This document shows, piece after piece, positions 22,915-33,378 of a stretch of 64,000 nt of DNA (the stretch's first letter is position 1; every line of letters begins with the position of its first letter). The stretch is from Talpa occidentalis (lineage: Eukaryota; Chordata; Mammalia; Eulipotyphla; Talpidae), in NCBI RefSeq assembly GCF_014898055.3, contig NW_023601543.1, positions 64,059,782-64,123,781 on the forward strand, given 5' to 3'. A program made the position numbers and the translations under genes. The notes below the pieces were generated by a model. It did not search any database and was not told the origin of the DNA. It worked only from the letters and a program-made list of their open reading frames with translations.

Positions 22915-23306
22915 GCAAGAGGCTAATCTCACCAATATATAAAGAGTGCTTGGGAATCAATAAGACTTAGTGATCCAATAGGAAAAAATTGCAAAAAATA
23001 TGCATATGCACTGAAAGGATCTACAATTGGCCTTTAAACATATGAAGTGCTGTTCACTCTCACTCATAATGAGACAATGCAGATAAAACCATACTGAATT
23101 ATTATTTTTCATCTAGCAGATTGACAAAAATCTAAAAAACTGATACTACACTATGATGGTGAGGCTGTCTACCAACAGGTGCTCTCTTTCATTGCTTGTG
23201 GAAGTGTGAATTAGTCCAACCCTTATGCAGAGAAATTGGCACTATTTCAAATGCACACACTTTGATCCAGCTATTCCACTTCTGGGAATTTATTTTACTT
23301 GCATAT
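22915..23306 (+). mobile_element. L1ME-type LINE, left part
   Basis: The ORF2 end is recognisable: 'tcatctagcagattgacaaa', 'ttgtggaagtgtgaattag' and 'cagctattccacttctggga' appear in order. The element resumes at 24166 after an insertion of about 850 bp. Confidence 0.8.
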
Positions 23307-23756
23307 ACATTGTCTGTTGTATCAGTTCGTTATCACTGTATAACAAACCACCTCCATTTTTACTGCCATGAGACCACAGCTATTATTTTACACTAGTTGG
23401 TTGGTTGCATGAGTCTGTTGATTGGGTTAGACTCAGCTAATCTTGGCCAAGTTCACTCATGTATCTGTGGTCATCAGGTGGATTGGCTAGGGGCTGACTG
23501 GTCTAGGAAAGCCTCAGCCGGGCCACTCGGCTCTGCTCCATGCACTCTCGAATCCTTCAGCAGGCTGGCCTGACTTTGTTCTCAGGCTGGCCTGGGCATG
23601 TTCCATGGCAATTTCAGGAAAACAAAAGAGGAAACTGAAACCTCAAGTGCTTTTTAAAGTTTCTGCATATATCAAGTCTGCTGAGCAAGTTACACGGTGA
23701 AGTCCACATTTAAGGGTGAAGAAAATGCACCATGCCTCTTTAGCAAGAGAAGCAGA
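23307..23756 (-). mobile_element. Old LTR inserted in L1, left part
   Basis: The plus strand carries reverse LTR landmarks: 'gttatcactgtataacaaac', 'gctctgctccatgcactctc' and 'atatcaagtctgctgagcaa'. The element continues after the SINE at 24095-24165. No retroviral genes are present. Confidence 0.65.
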
Positions 23757-24047
23757 GGGCCTCCCCGGTGGCGCAGCGGTTGAGTGCTGGGTTGCGAAGC
23801 CGCCTGCGGCCTCAGCGGCGCCGGTTCGATCCCCGGCTGCTCCCCGGCCACCAGAGGAGGGTCCCACATGGCGCGCAGACCTCTCCTGCCGCCCGCTGCT
23901 CCCCTCAGCAGTGTACTTCGGTCCTTCTGCCTGCTCTGCTCCCAGCTCTGGCTCTGGTGAATTCTCTCACCCTCCCGTGCTTCTGACTGTACCCAGTGCA
24001 TGTATGAACAAAAAAACAAACAAACAAACAAATAAATAAATAAAAAA
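23757..24047 (+). mobile_element. tRNA-derived SINE, subfamily A
   Basis: The head reads 'ggcctccccggtggcgcagc' with B box 'ggttcgatccccgg'. The body includes 'tggcgcgcagacctctcctg' and the tail 'aacaaacaaacaaataaata'. The flanks carry the same word beginning 'catgcctct' at 23731 and 24048, so this is a target-site duplication. The right copy is interrupted by a poly-A expansion. Confidence 0.95.
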
Positions 24048-24055
24048 CATGCCTC

Positions 24056-24057
24056 TA

Positions 24058-24084
<27 letters not shown>
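24056..24084. repeat. Poly-A run inside the right target-site duplication
   Basis: A run of A's separates 'catgcctctat' from 'agagaagcaga'. In the left copy these are joined by only 'ttagca'. Confidence 0.85.
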
Positions 24085-24089
<5 letters not shown>

Positions 24090-24165
24090 GCAGAAAAGTC
24101 CAGGTCACAGGGGAGGGTTCCGGAAGAGGGAGAGGCTGGGACCATCATTACAATCAGCCCTTCAC
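24085..24165 (-). mobile_element. Old LTR, right part
   Basis: 'gggaccatcattacaatcag' is near the reversed LTR start. It completes the element begun at 23307. Confidence 0.55.
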
Positions 24166-24640
24166 ATGTGTGCAGTGACAATTGTGCATGATAACTTACT
24201 GCAGCATTGCCTGAGCTAGAAACAAACAGAATGGAGATTAGGAGCAAACGGGCTCAATAAACTATGGCAACCAGTGCTGGACTCATCTGCAGCTGGACAA
24301 AGGACAAAATTCATCCTTGTGTCCCGTGGGAAAAATTCTGAAGGTAAATTAAGTGAAAAAGCCAGGTGCAGGACAGTGTCTATAGTATGTTAACTTTTAT
24401 GTAAAATGGAAGGAATAAGAATATGTGTATTTGTATTTGCTTGTATTTACATAAATTAACTGGAAAAAGAAACAAGAAACTAATAACAGCCGAGGTGTGG
24501 GGGTGGGGGAGCGCTAGTGATAGGACAGAGATAGGCAGTCTCCGGATTGTACAAATAAAAATAAGTCCCATGCCGATATGATAATACATATTCAAAAAAT
24601 TAGCATAAAATATCCTCACACGTGTAATAATCAAATAAAA
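24166..24640 (+). mobile_element. L1ME-type LINE, right part with 3' UTR
   Basis: It picks up in L1 order where 23306 stopped: 'gcagcattgcctgagctaga', 'aataaactatggcaaccagt', then AT-rich 3' UTR. Confidence 0.7.
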
Positions 24641-25599
24641 AATGAGAGGAAAATAAGTAAAGAAAGGGAAAGTCCTGGGCTGCTTTACTTCTAGAAGCCT
24701 AGACAGAAGCCTCTGTAGAGCTAAAAAAAAAAAAAAGGGCCTGCAACTGTGAGGCTGAGTAATTATGCTTAATTTAAACCTTGGTACCTAGCCTGCTCTG
24801 CCCTTTGTGGATCCGTTTTTGGTAAACACCCGCTCTCCCAAGGCAGACGGGCTGGTGTTTCCACTGCCGGCTTGTGCTGTCCCCGAGCAGTGACAGAACA
24901 TTCCCCACCCTTGCTCAAGACCAGGGGCTGACATTTCTAAAGGCTGCCACGTGCATTTTGCAGGCGTGTGGGCTGATCTGGACTGGGAATATTCCTCGGC
25001 TCTTCAAATGGCGACACGCTGGGCCGAGCGAAGAGGACCCCATTCCTCTGGGGGCCGGGAGCCACTCGCTCATGGTTTCTGCATGGCACATCCTTGTCAC
25101 CAGGCTCTGGAAATCAAGGAGCCCCTGAGTAGCAGAGGAACGGGTCCTGAGCTTAGGGTGGGGGTCAGTCAGACGTCTGAGGGGTGTAACTCACTGCGCA
25201 TCTGAATCAGGCTAAAGATACTTAGGAGCGCTAAGATGCCCCTTTGGGCTTCTAAAGCACCAGCCAGGACTGAATCCCAGTGCCCGTATCTCATCTCCCC
25301 CCTCCCGCCCCTCCCCCCCTCCAAGCTGCAGGAGCCGCCTAATGGGGAAACCTCTGGAGAGATGAAATAACCAGTCTTCGCCCATCCCGTTCCACAGCAA
25401 TGAGTCGCCACTGTGCTTGCTGCCACCTTTGTGCACAAGCATGCCAAGCACCTACCAGGTGCCCAGCACCACTCTCAATGCCCCACATTCCACAGGGAAG
25501 AAGACAGAGACAGAGATAACGGGCTGGCACAGAAACCAACTGAACAAGTGCTACTGATAAAGTCTGATGTTTGCCTAATAGTTTAGTTTCTCATGTTTC
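24641..25599. other. Unique sequence, no gene recognised
   Basis: A poly-A run lies at 24723-24736. Nothing else is supported. Confidence 0.4.
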
Positions 25600-26055
25600 A
25601 AGGAATAAAACTCAATCCCAAGGAGCTTCAAGGAAAATGGGGTTAAGGTCCCCATCCTTTAAAGGGAAATGAGAATCTCACAGAACTCAAGTCAGCAGTG
25701 TGTCTGGATTGAGGACACTAGGAACCCAGAAATCTTTTCTCTCTGTCTCCTCTCTGCTTCTTAGTATCTCCTTTTTCTCTCATGCAGACAAGTTTGCTTC
25801 ATGTGTGTGACAGAAAATATATGTCCAATGCTCTGGGCCATCATATGTCACAGATTCAGCCACCAAACCAATTTCACTCACCTTTCTCCATTCCAGTTCC
25901 AAAAATTCTGGGCAAGGGTTGCATTGGCTATCCTTGGACCAATCAGCTTTAGTGAAGGGGTGGGGTTATGAATGACTAATAAAGTGCTGCCCCTAGAAAC
26001 CATGTGGATGGGGAGAGCAGCCACTGGTGGAAGCGGGCAGAAAACACTGGCACTG
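25600..26055. mobile_element. Old interspersed repeat, class unresolved
   Basis: A CT-rich middle (25735-25785) followed by 'ccttggaccaatcagcttta' resembles a repeat seen again near 43260 ('ctctgattgggccaag'). I cannot place it in a family with confidence. Confidence 0.35.
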
Positions 26056-26094
26056 TTCATTCCAGAGGCACAGGAGGCAGGGACAGGGCAGCTG

Positions 26095-26151
26095 GCTTGG
26101 TCTGGGGATGGAGGAGGGGGTTAGGGAAGGTTTCCTGAGCTAGTAGGACAT
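26095..26151 (-). mobile_element. L2 LINE fragment, left part
   Basis: 'ggttagggaaggtttcctga' is the reverse L2 wording. It is interrupted by the SINE and resumes at 26424. Confidence 0.55.
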
Positions 26152-26422
26152 TTATTTATTTATTTTAAGATTTATTTACGCATACAAGAGCTGGGGTGTA
26201 CGCCAGTGGTGCAAGAGGGTGAGAGGACTCACCTGAGACAGAGTGGGGAGCAGAATATGCGGATCCACTGAAATACACTGCTGAGGGGAGCAGCGGATGA
26301 GACAGGAGAGGTCTGCTGTGCCATGTGGGTAGCTCCCTGGACAGGGATTGAACTTGTGCTACAGTGGCTGCTGATAGCTTCATAGTGCTGAGACTTAAGC
26401 CCTTGCACCACCAGGGAGGCCC
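26152..26422 (-). mobile_element. tRNA-derived SINE, subfamily B
   Basis: On the plus strand it runs from the A/T tail 'ttaagatttatttacgcata' to the reversed head 'caccagggaggccc'. The reversed B box is 'cagggattgaact'. Flanking duplications near 26140 and 26424 match at 13 of 14 bases. Confidence 0.94.
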
Positions 26423-26790
26423 ACTAGTGGGACATTTGGATGAAGATTCAGTGGATGGCAAGGTCAGAGTTGGTGGCAGGGGAGAAGACAACCGTTTCAG
26501 GCAGAGGGAAGAGCATGTGTGAAGACCTGGTGACAGTGAGTTCAATGGGGCTGGGGAGGCAGTGGTGAGAGATGAGACTGGGAGGCAGTGATGAGAGAAG
26601 AGACAGGCCGGGTGTGAGGGACTGGGAAGAAGAGGCCCTGGGAGCATGTGAGACTTGGATTTCAGCTTGAAGACAACAGGGAGCCCCTCCTAGGCCCACT
26701 ACAGTGGGACCCCTTCAACTTTTCTAGAGAAAGAGTTGGAGGGGCCAAGACAGGAAAGAAAGAACCCAAATAGGAGCTGTTTCAGTAGTC
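26423..26790 (-). mobile_element. L2 LINE fragment, right part
   Basis: 'aggcagagggaagagcatgt' followed by 'gtgaagacctggtga' is typical reverse-orientation L2. Edges are uncertain. Confidence 0.6.
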
Positions 26791-29029
26791 AGAGAAAGAC
26801 TATGTGAGAGAGAAGATTCCAGAGACACTGAGGTGCAAAATCCAAGGGAATATGGTGGATTGGGTGTGAAGGTGAAGGAGACAAAGGAATCCAGCTTGCT
26901 TCCATGTTTTTTGGGTTGGCAGCAGGGGAGAGACTGGTGGTGCTCACTGAGAAGAGGGGCCCTCCCTGTGTCTTAGATTGGACACCCCAGAAGCAAGACC
27001 CCAAGTCAAGTGTAACAGAGATTTGTTAGGACTTGCTCTTTGAGAAACTAAATAGAGGAGTGGGGAACTGGGGTGAGCAGGGGAGGGGGGCCAGCCAGGG
27101 TGTGCTACCATTGCATGAAGTTGTACTTGAGCTTAGTCCTGCAGGGGACCTCTGGGAAACAGGACAGGTCACAGTGCAGAGTTGACACTGATCTGGGCAC
27201 AAGGGGGCTGGCATGCTTATGATCTCTCCATCCAGTTACAGGTTCAGGGCTGAGTTCAGATGACCAGGCACTTCTAACATGCCATGCACATGGACCAAGT
27301 GAGCCTGCGCTGAAGACAGTCCTCCAGCTAAGGGACACTGGTGCTGGCTACTGGGTGGGCACAAGAATGGTAAAGGGACCTAAGGGGTATGGGTGGGACA
27401 TGGAACAGTCCTGATGGAGAAGGGGCAGCCACCTAGAGCCCCCGCCCCCTTGGAAGGGATTCCACGTGTGCTTGGGTGTGGAGACCCTTTTGAGGATCTA
27501 GAGAGGCCAACTGAGTAGCCACAGGCCCATCCCCCACCCCACGAGACTGTGTGAGGAAGGCACTTCTGCCTCCATCCTTCTGATTGCTCAGATTTCCTTT
27601 CTGTTTTCTCTCTTTGTCCTTGCCTGCTGTGCTCTGGGACCGTCCCTTTTCCAGTTCTCCCAGCGCACCGATTTGGGCTCTAATTGTACTCATCCTAGTA
27701 TTTATCCCAACAAGCGTGTTCTTTATTTCATCTCTTCTTTTCTTTCCTCTGATTTCCACTTGGTATTTTTCTCTGATTCTGTGTTCTTGTTTGAGGTCGC
27801 TCCTAGCTTCTGTCCTCTCCTTATGAGGATTTCTCCTGCTTGTTTAAATGCCTGGGCCTGAGGTTCCAGGCACGCGCATCCTCTGCCGCTGGCTCTGAAG
27901 GCCACTGCGCGGTCTCCTTTGCGCTCGGCATTCTCCTCAGAGCCTCTCCTTCTGGCCCTGTGTGATCCTGCACCATGGGGCGGGACTGGAGTCTGGACCC
28001 ACGCCGTGGCCATCCGAGGGGGTCTAAGAGAGAGTCCCTGACACCACAAAACTCATGTTGGCCACTTAGTTTGTGGCTATCACCAGGCGGGTCCCATGGA
28101 TGGGGGCTTTCCTCTCAACCGCAGGCACCCACCGCAGAGCAGGGACAGCCTCTCTGGGTCTGCAGGCAAAGGAGAAGGGAGCTCCAACTGGGCCGAGCAC
28201 CTCTTTTTATCAGCTCCTTATTCAGCGGGCTTGGGCCGCCTGAGTCGACCTCACCATGTAGGCATTGGCAGTGTGGGCTTTGGCCAGCGATTTCTGTCAT
28301 GGACGGGCAGGAAATGACAGCCGCATGGCCTCGAGAGAATGGGAGGAGGCAAGAGCAAAATTTCAAAAGCTCTCCTTTTATCTGTCCTTTCCTTTCTGCT
28401 TTTGGCTACCCACCATCCCCAGACGCCGCTTCAAGGCCGCCTTCAGTCTCCCTGTTTTTTCCCATGGGTCGTAGTTGCCTTCTGGAGTCTATGCTCCCCT
28501 CTCACTTCTTCTGCACTTCCGGGTTTGGGAGAAGGTAGCCCAGACAAGCCTGCCTCCTCGCCTGGCCGGCCTTGACCTCACGCTTGCCCTGGAAACAGGT
28601 CTTTCCAAGGCACCCCACTCAGGTCTGACTCTCCAGCTGAACGCAGCCCAGTCCCAGGCTGGCTTCTGGTGCCTTCGCAGACCAGGATTTGACCTCCTGT
28701 CCTCTCTCTGGGCATCTGGTCCCCAACCATCCCTGGTGAGTGGCTTCTGCTGTCCTTTCGTCCTGGACAGCTCTCAGTGCCTATCCTCAACCTGTGCTGG
28801 GCATGGGACCTACACATGTGCCAGGGGCTGCCATCATTGGACATTGACGCCTGAGGAGAAGAGACAGGCCCGGCCTCGCTGTCGTGTAGCCTGAGGAAGA
28901 GAAGCGTGAGGGGGCCACGGCTGGATGAGATTCAGATGTGGGCACCGACCTTTGAGATCTGGAGTCCTCTGTGCTCTGCAATGGAGAGGAGTCTGGGGAA
29001 GCGGCTGAGGGGTGGGGACCCTCAGGGGG
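26791..29029. other. Mostly unique sequence, no gene recognised
   Basis: A stretch at about 26985-27160 may be an old repeat ('caccccagaagcaagacc'). Frames of up to 187 codons (27975-28538, plus) overlap others and show no domain. A small CpG cluster lies at 27870-27930. Confidence 0.4.
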
Positions 29030-29285
29030 CGCCGGGCAGTGGCTATTTACTGTATGGTCCAGAAGCATTTCAATATTTTAATAAGCAGTACAGCTGTTGT
29101 GACGGTGATTTCGGCTGAATGTCAGCCTGGGTTGTAGGTGGCAGCGAGCAGCTGGGCTGTCATACTGACGTTAAGAGCAGATGGAGTGGTTATAAACCGC
29201 GACAGGAGATATTTAGGCCCGTCGCTGGAAAAACGATAGCACCACCCTTTACTAAGGAGGGCGGCTGGAGTTCGCTATGAAACTT
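29030..29285. promoter_or_regulatory. Candidate conserved non-coding element
   Basis: Repeat-free sequence with retained CpGs in AT-rich context, a 'tactgacgttaag' CRE-like site near 29163 and E-box 'cagctg' words. The function is inferred from composition only. Confidence 0.3.
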
Positions 29286-29394
29286 TGGGGGCTCGAAATG
29301 GACCAGATGCAGCTTGGCTAGGCTGGCCTGGCACACGTGACTTCTTTGGATCCCCCCCACCCCTGTCCTCTCACTTGAAAGCAAAGATCTTCAA

Positions 29395-29600
29395 ATCATA
29401 TGCAGTAATGATTAATCAGCAACCTTTTATGAGTCTTTGCTGTGTGCCAGGTGTGGTGTTATGTAATGAGGTACAAAGATGAATAAGTCAGGGTCCCTGC
29501 TCCCCTGGAGTTCATCATGGGGTCATGGGAGGGTGGGGGAGATAAGACACCTACCTGAAAGATGACCAGAGACACAGACAGTGGGTGAGACATGCTGAAT
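29395..29600 (-). mobile_element. L2/MIR-type old retroposon fragment, reverse
   Basis: 'tatgagtctttgctgtgtgc' followed by 'caggtgtggtgttatg' and 'tccctgctcccctggagttc' is the usual wording of this mammal-wide repeat read in reverse. Confidence 0.65.
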
Positions 29601-30194
29601 GAATCATAGAGGGATCAGGTAGAAGCTCTTCCAGGGCCAGAGGCCGGTCTGACTGAGGAGGGGCGTTCATTTCAGAACAGGATGGAACCAGCCTCTGAAG
29701 CTTTTCCTTTGCCCCTAGAAATAGCAAGGCGGTGCTACTTGCTTCTGATTTCCACCTCCAGATAGCAGGACACATTTTGTCCTTGAAAGCACTCAAATCG
29801 GCTCGCCTCGCCAATGTGAAGTCACCGCTTGTTAGCTATGCACACTGAGATCAGAATCTGTCCTCCTGCCAGCCAGCCAGCCAGCGCCGCGGCTAAGTGT
29901 CCCACAGGCTGCTCTGAGGGGCCGTGCGGGCACCTTCCTTCTACGATGGCTCCAGTCTAAGGAAGCTGAGAGCAACACAGTTCTCACTTCCCCCTCCCAC
30001 GAAGTGGTGTCTCGGGGGAGTGGGGCGGCCTTCTCTGAGCTGTGCTTCGGCTCCTCCCAAGAGAAGGCCAATCACAGGGGGCAAATCTCAGAGACTACTT
30101 GGATGGGTATCCAGGCCAACTGTTGTCCCCCTCACCCTTCGCCTGCCCCCCAGGACTAAAGATGAGCTTTGGTTGTAGGTAAGTAAGTCATCTG
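29601..30194. other. Unique sequence, no gene recognised
   Basis: Four tandem 'ccag' or 'gcca' words lie near 29868-29886. Nothing else is supported. Confidence 0.4.
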
Positions 30195-30530
30195 GAATGA
30201 CTACTCTGCTCCATGAATTCCTCAGGGATCCAGGACCCTCCCAGCTCACTGCTCTCAATTTGAAGAATGGGACCTTCAGCTTCATGGTCCAAGATGGCAG
30301 TCAATGCTCCCATGTTTAAGGCAACAGGATACAGGGAGTGACTAAAAAGAAAGGCATAAAAAGGCATAGACTGTCTTTTAAGAAACGTTCTTGGAAGCTG
30401 ACACTCCATGCTACCATTTATACCCTTTGGTTAGACCTTAGTCACATGACTACAGCTAGCTGGGAAATGTAGTCTTTCTCCTGGATGACCAGAAGAGAAG
30501 AGATATTGGGGAACAGTGAGCAAGACTCTA
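30195..30530 (-). mobile_element. Old LTR-type repeat, reverse; left arm of inverted duplication
   Basis: It carries the reverse form of the element at 831-1510: 'atggtccaagatggcagtca', 'accttagtcacatgactaca' and 'gctgggaaatgtagtcttt'. Bases 30214-30350 recur in inverted form at 30810-30945. Confidence 0.6.
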
Positions 30531-30784
30531 TGAGAAATGACTCAACTTATCCAACTATTGGGGTTCTTCAACGAAAATACTCTGTAAGATATGTTAGGGA
30601 AAGAAAGGAGTTAAAAGTTAAATAGAGCCTCATTTTAAATTTTAGCTAAGAATTTCTCCCTGTCTGGCTGATCCTTTCAGCTCTGGGAATGCAAAGCATT
30701 TCTACAAATATTTCTCCTCTCTTTCTCTCTGTGGACATTTTTTTCTTACATCTTTGATGAAAAAAATATACACAGAAAAGGTCT
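30531..30784. other. Loop sequence of the inverted duplication
   Basis: AT-rich, with no gene or named repeat. Confidence 0.4.
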
Positions 30785-30945
30785 GTGCCTTTTCATCTCT
30801 TCCTTTTTAGTCACTTCCTGTTGCCTTAAATGTGGGTGCATTGACTGCCATCTTGGATCATGTTGCTGAAGGTCCCATTCTTTAAATTGAGAGCAGTGAG
30901 CTGGGAGGGTCCTGGATCCGCGAGGATTTCATGGAGCTGGGCTCC
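30785..30945 (+). repeat. Right arm of local inverted duplication
   Basis: Read as reverse complement it matches 30214-30350 at roughly 90 percent by eye, with a perfect run of about 36 bases covering 'gagcagtgagctgggagg'. It shares derived bases not found in the related LTR at 1293-1510, so it is a copy of that arm, not an independent insertion. Confidence 0.75.
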
Positions 30946-31260
30946 ACTTCCCAACTGTTTAGTCCCTCTTGACCCTTTGACATCAACTTGCCCTTTCACC
31001 AGGTCAGAGTCACTTTATTCTTGTAAAACCTGATGGCTATTTCCTCATGTCTTCCATGTCCTCATTGAGCTTAAGACTTCTCAATGAAACTCTTTTTCCT
31101 TTTGGTTTCTAGGGAGCCTGGATTTCATAGTTCACTCCATTTTCTAACTGTAACTCCTTCATTTTGCATATCAGAATCTTTTCTTGGTCTTGCACCCTAA
31201 TTCTAGATATTTTATTCTAGCAATAAAGCTTAAGTTCTGTCCTTTATGAGTCCACCAGTT
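30946..31260. other. Unique sequence, no gene recognised
   Basis: AT-rich, no exon seen. Confidence 0.4.
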
Positions 31261-31269
31261 CCACTGGCA

Positions 31270-31405
31270 ACCCAACCATCTCTGCTACCACCACTACCAC
31301 TAGCACCATCATTGCAACCGCCACTATCATCATCACCATTATCATCACCACCACGATCATCTGCATTACCGTCACTACCACCATCTCCATCATCATCACC
31401 GCTTC
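31270..31405. repeat. Degenerate (CAC/CAT)n trinucleotide tract
   Basis: Triplets of ACC, ATC and ACT over about 135 bp, for example 'atcatcatcaccattatc'. The open frame across it is a by-product of the triplets. Confidence 0.9.
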
Positions 31406-31424
31406 CACTTCAATTTACAGACAC

Positions 31425-31620
31425 ACACACTGATCTCCCAATCCTCACAAAAGCTGTATAAGGTAAGTAATGCTGTTTCCCCATTTTTCAGTTAATAACA
31501 CCAAGGCTCTGAGAGGTTGAATATTTTGTCCAAGATCAAAAAGCTAGTAGGTGTCAGAGGTGGCATTTGAATTGAGGCCTGCCTGATGTCAAATCCTGGG
31601 CTTCCAATATACTGTGCTCC
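31425..31620 (-). mobile_element. MIR SINE, reverse
   Basis: 'gctctgagaggttgaatatt' and 'aaaaagctagtaggtgtcag' then 'catttgaattgaggcctgcc' give most of a reversed MIR. Confidence 0.85.
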
Positions 31621-32030
31621 CTCTTTCCTTAAAATGTCACAGGAGTCCCTCCTCATCTCTCTTCCTTTGACATCAGTGGGTATCAGACCCTCATTTCCAC
31701 AGGCCTAGATAAATACAACACCCATCCAACAAACCTCCATAAATATAGGCATCTGGTCTCCACCCCACTTCCATTAGTTCCAGCATGCCCATGTATCCAA
31801 CATTAGATTGCTAGTCCAATGATACTTACGTCAACCTTTCTCATGTCTCTGCCCTGATCATACACTTACAGTGTTCTCTGATACCTCATGGGTCATGATC
31901 TGGCTCTCAAAAGCCTTTTTCTGGCTTTTTCATCCCTTTCTTTTTAGTCACTTCTTCTACCCTGTTGCCTCTGCTCATGTTCTCTATACCTCCAAATGTC
32001 CATGACTTGCCCATATTATGGGGCTAGGTG
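31621..32030. other. Unresolved AT-rich sequence, possibly L2
   Basis: Some L2-like wording ('cctcatgggtcatgatctgg') but not enough for a call. No gene. Confidence 0.3.
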
Positions 32031-32420
32031 TGGTAGAAATTATTAGTGTTCACCAATAACCAGTTCTTCTATCCTTCCTGGCCATAGGGGAGATCGTACT
32101 TCCTAGTCCTTTGCAGTTAGAGTGGGTGACCAGCTCTGGCCAATGAAATACATGTAGAAGTGATGTGTGTGACACTTTTACACTGAGCAATGGAAAGCCC
32201 GGTAGGACCCTCTTGTAACTTTCAACACTTGCTGGACGAGCAGTGACAATATTCCAGATGATGGCGCCTCCACTAGCCTGACTACATGGGGCAGAACACC
32301 TTCCCCCCCCACCCCCATCCATTGCCTCACATGAACTTTGCAAGGACATGAAATTTATTTGTTGAGATACTGAGATCTAGGGGGTATTCGTTACACCAGC
32401 ATAAGCCTAGCATGTTGGTC
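32031..32420 (+). mobile_element. Old LTR-type repeat
   Basis: 'gaccagctctggccaatgaa', 'tagaagtgatgtgtgtgaca' and the end 'gttacaccagcataagccta' fit a MaLR-like LTR in order. Confidence 0.65.
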
Positions 32421-32424
32421 ATGA

Positions 32425-32830
32425 CAGGCTGGCTTATCCTGTGGTAACAACTCCAAAATCTCAGTGACTTCCAACACAACAGCAAAGGTTTATTTCTAGC
32501 TCATGCTACATAGTTTGTACAGGTCAGCAGGGGGAGAGGCTCTGCTTATCCTAGTCATTCAGGTATCCAGGTGGATGGAGAGTCCATTTTAATTTGTGCT
32601 CTGTGATCACCTTCAGGGGGTGCAGAATGTGGCGAATCATGCCCTAACTCTTAAAGCTTCCTTTTAGGAGGGAAACAAATAAGTTCTGTTAACCTCGCAT
32701 TGGCCAAATCAAGTCAAATGAGCATATTTAACTTCAAAGGGGGGTCAAGGAAATATAATTCTACTGTATGCCAGGGAAACAGAACTGGAGACACTTGGTG
32801 GACATCTTGACTAATATGCCAGATGAACTG
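32425..32830 (-). mobile_element. Old LTR-type repeat, reverse
   Basis: 'ggtaacaactccaaaatctc', 'ggtttatttctagctcatgc' and 'gcattggccaaatcaagtca' are the reversed landmarks of a second LTR lying back to back with the one before. Confidence 0.65.
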
Positions 32831-33204
32831 AACCCCACCTCATGCCCTACTTTGTCCTGTCCTACTTCATCCTGCCTCTCGGACTTACTTGTGTTGCTTC
32901 CTCACCTTTCAACTATAGCTCCAGGCCCATCTTTTCCATAAAACCTTCCTTAGTATTTCCATCGCATGTGCTTCCTGCTTCTAAACTCCTAGGGCCTTTA
33001 GAGTGGTCAAAATTCAATTGGGTATTCATTGGTTCATGTATAAATAATGAGACTCTTCTTGCTTTTAACAAACATACCCAAATGCATTTGCATATACATA
33101 TATTTATATGTACACGAATCTACCTTGTCTCCTTAAAACTATCACCTGGATGACTGTTTGTTTATTCCAATGATGAGTTCACTGCTCAAAGATGTTTGTG
33201 GAAT
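32831..33204. other. Unique AT-rich sequence, no gene recognised
   Basis: No supported feature. Confidence 0.4.
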
Positions 33205-33378
33205 TGTCTTGGAGTTTGTGGCACATCCATTTCCTTATCTGTCAAAAGGATGTAATAATGGTGCCTATTTTATACAGATGTGTGAGAACTAAAATGGTTA
33301 GCGCATATAAAGTGCTTAGAACAGCAGCTGGCACACAATAAGCATTCAATAAGCTTCAGCTATTATTATTACTCTTCT
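33205..33378 (+). mobile_element. MIR SINE, 3' half
   Basis: 'ccttatctgtcaaaaggatg', 'ataaagtgcttagaacagca' and 'gcattcaataagcttcagct' cover the MIR 3' half up to its LINE-like tail. Confidence 0.9.

Noticed and set aside
23690..24247. Open frame of 185 codons, minus strand
   Set aside because: It reads through the poly-A tail and body of a SINE.
31246..31461. Small Ser/Pro/Leu-rich protein
   Set aside because: It is the translation of the CAC/CAT triplet tract and part of a MIR.
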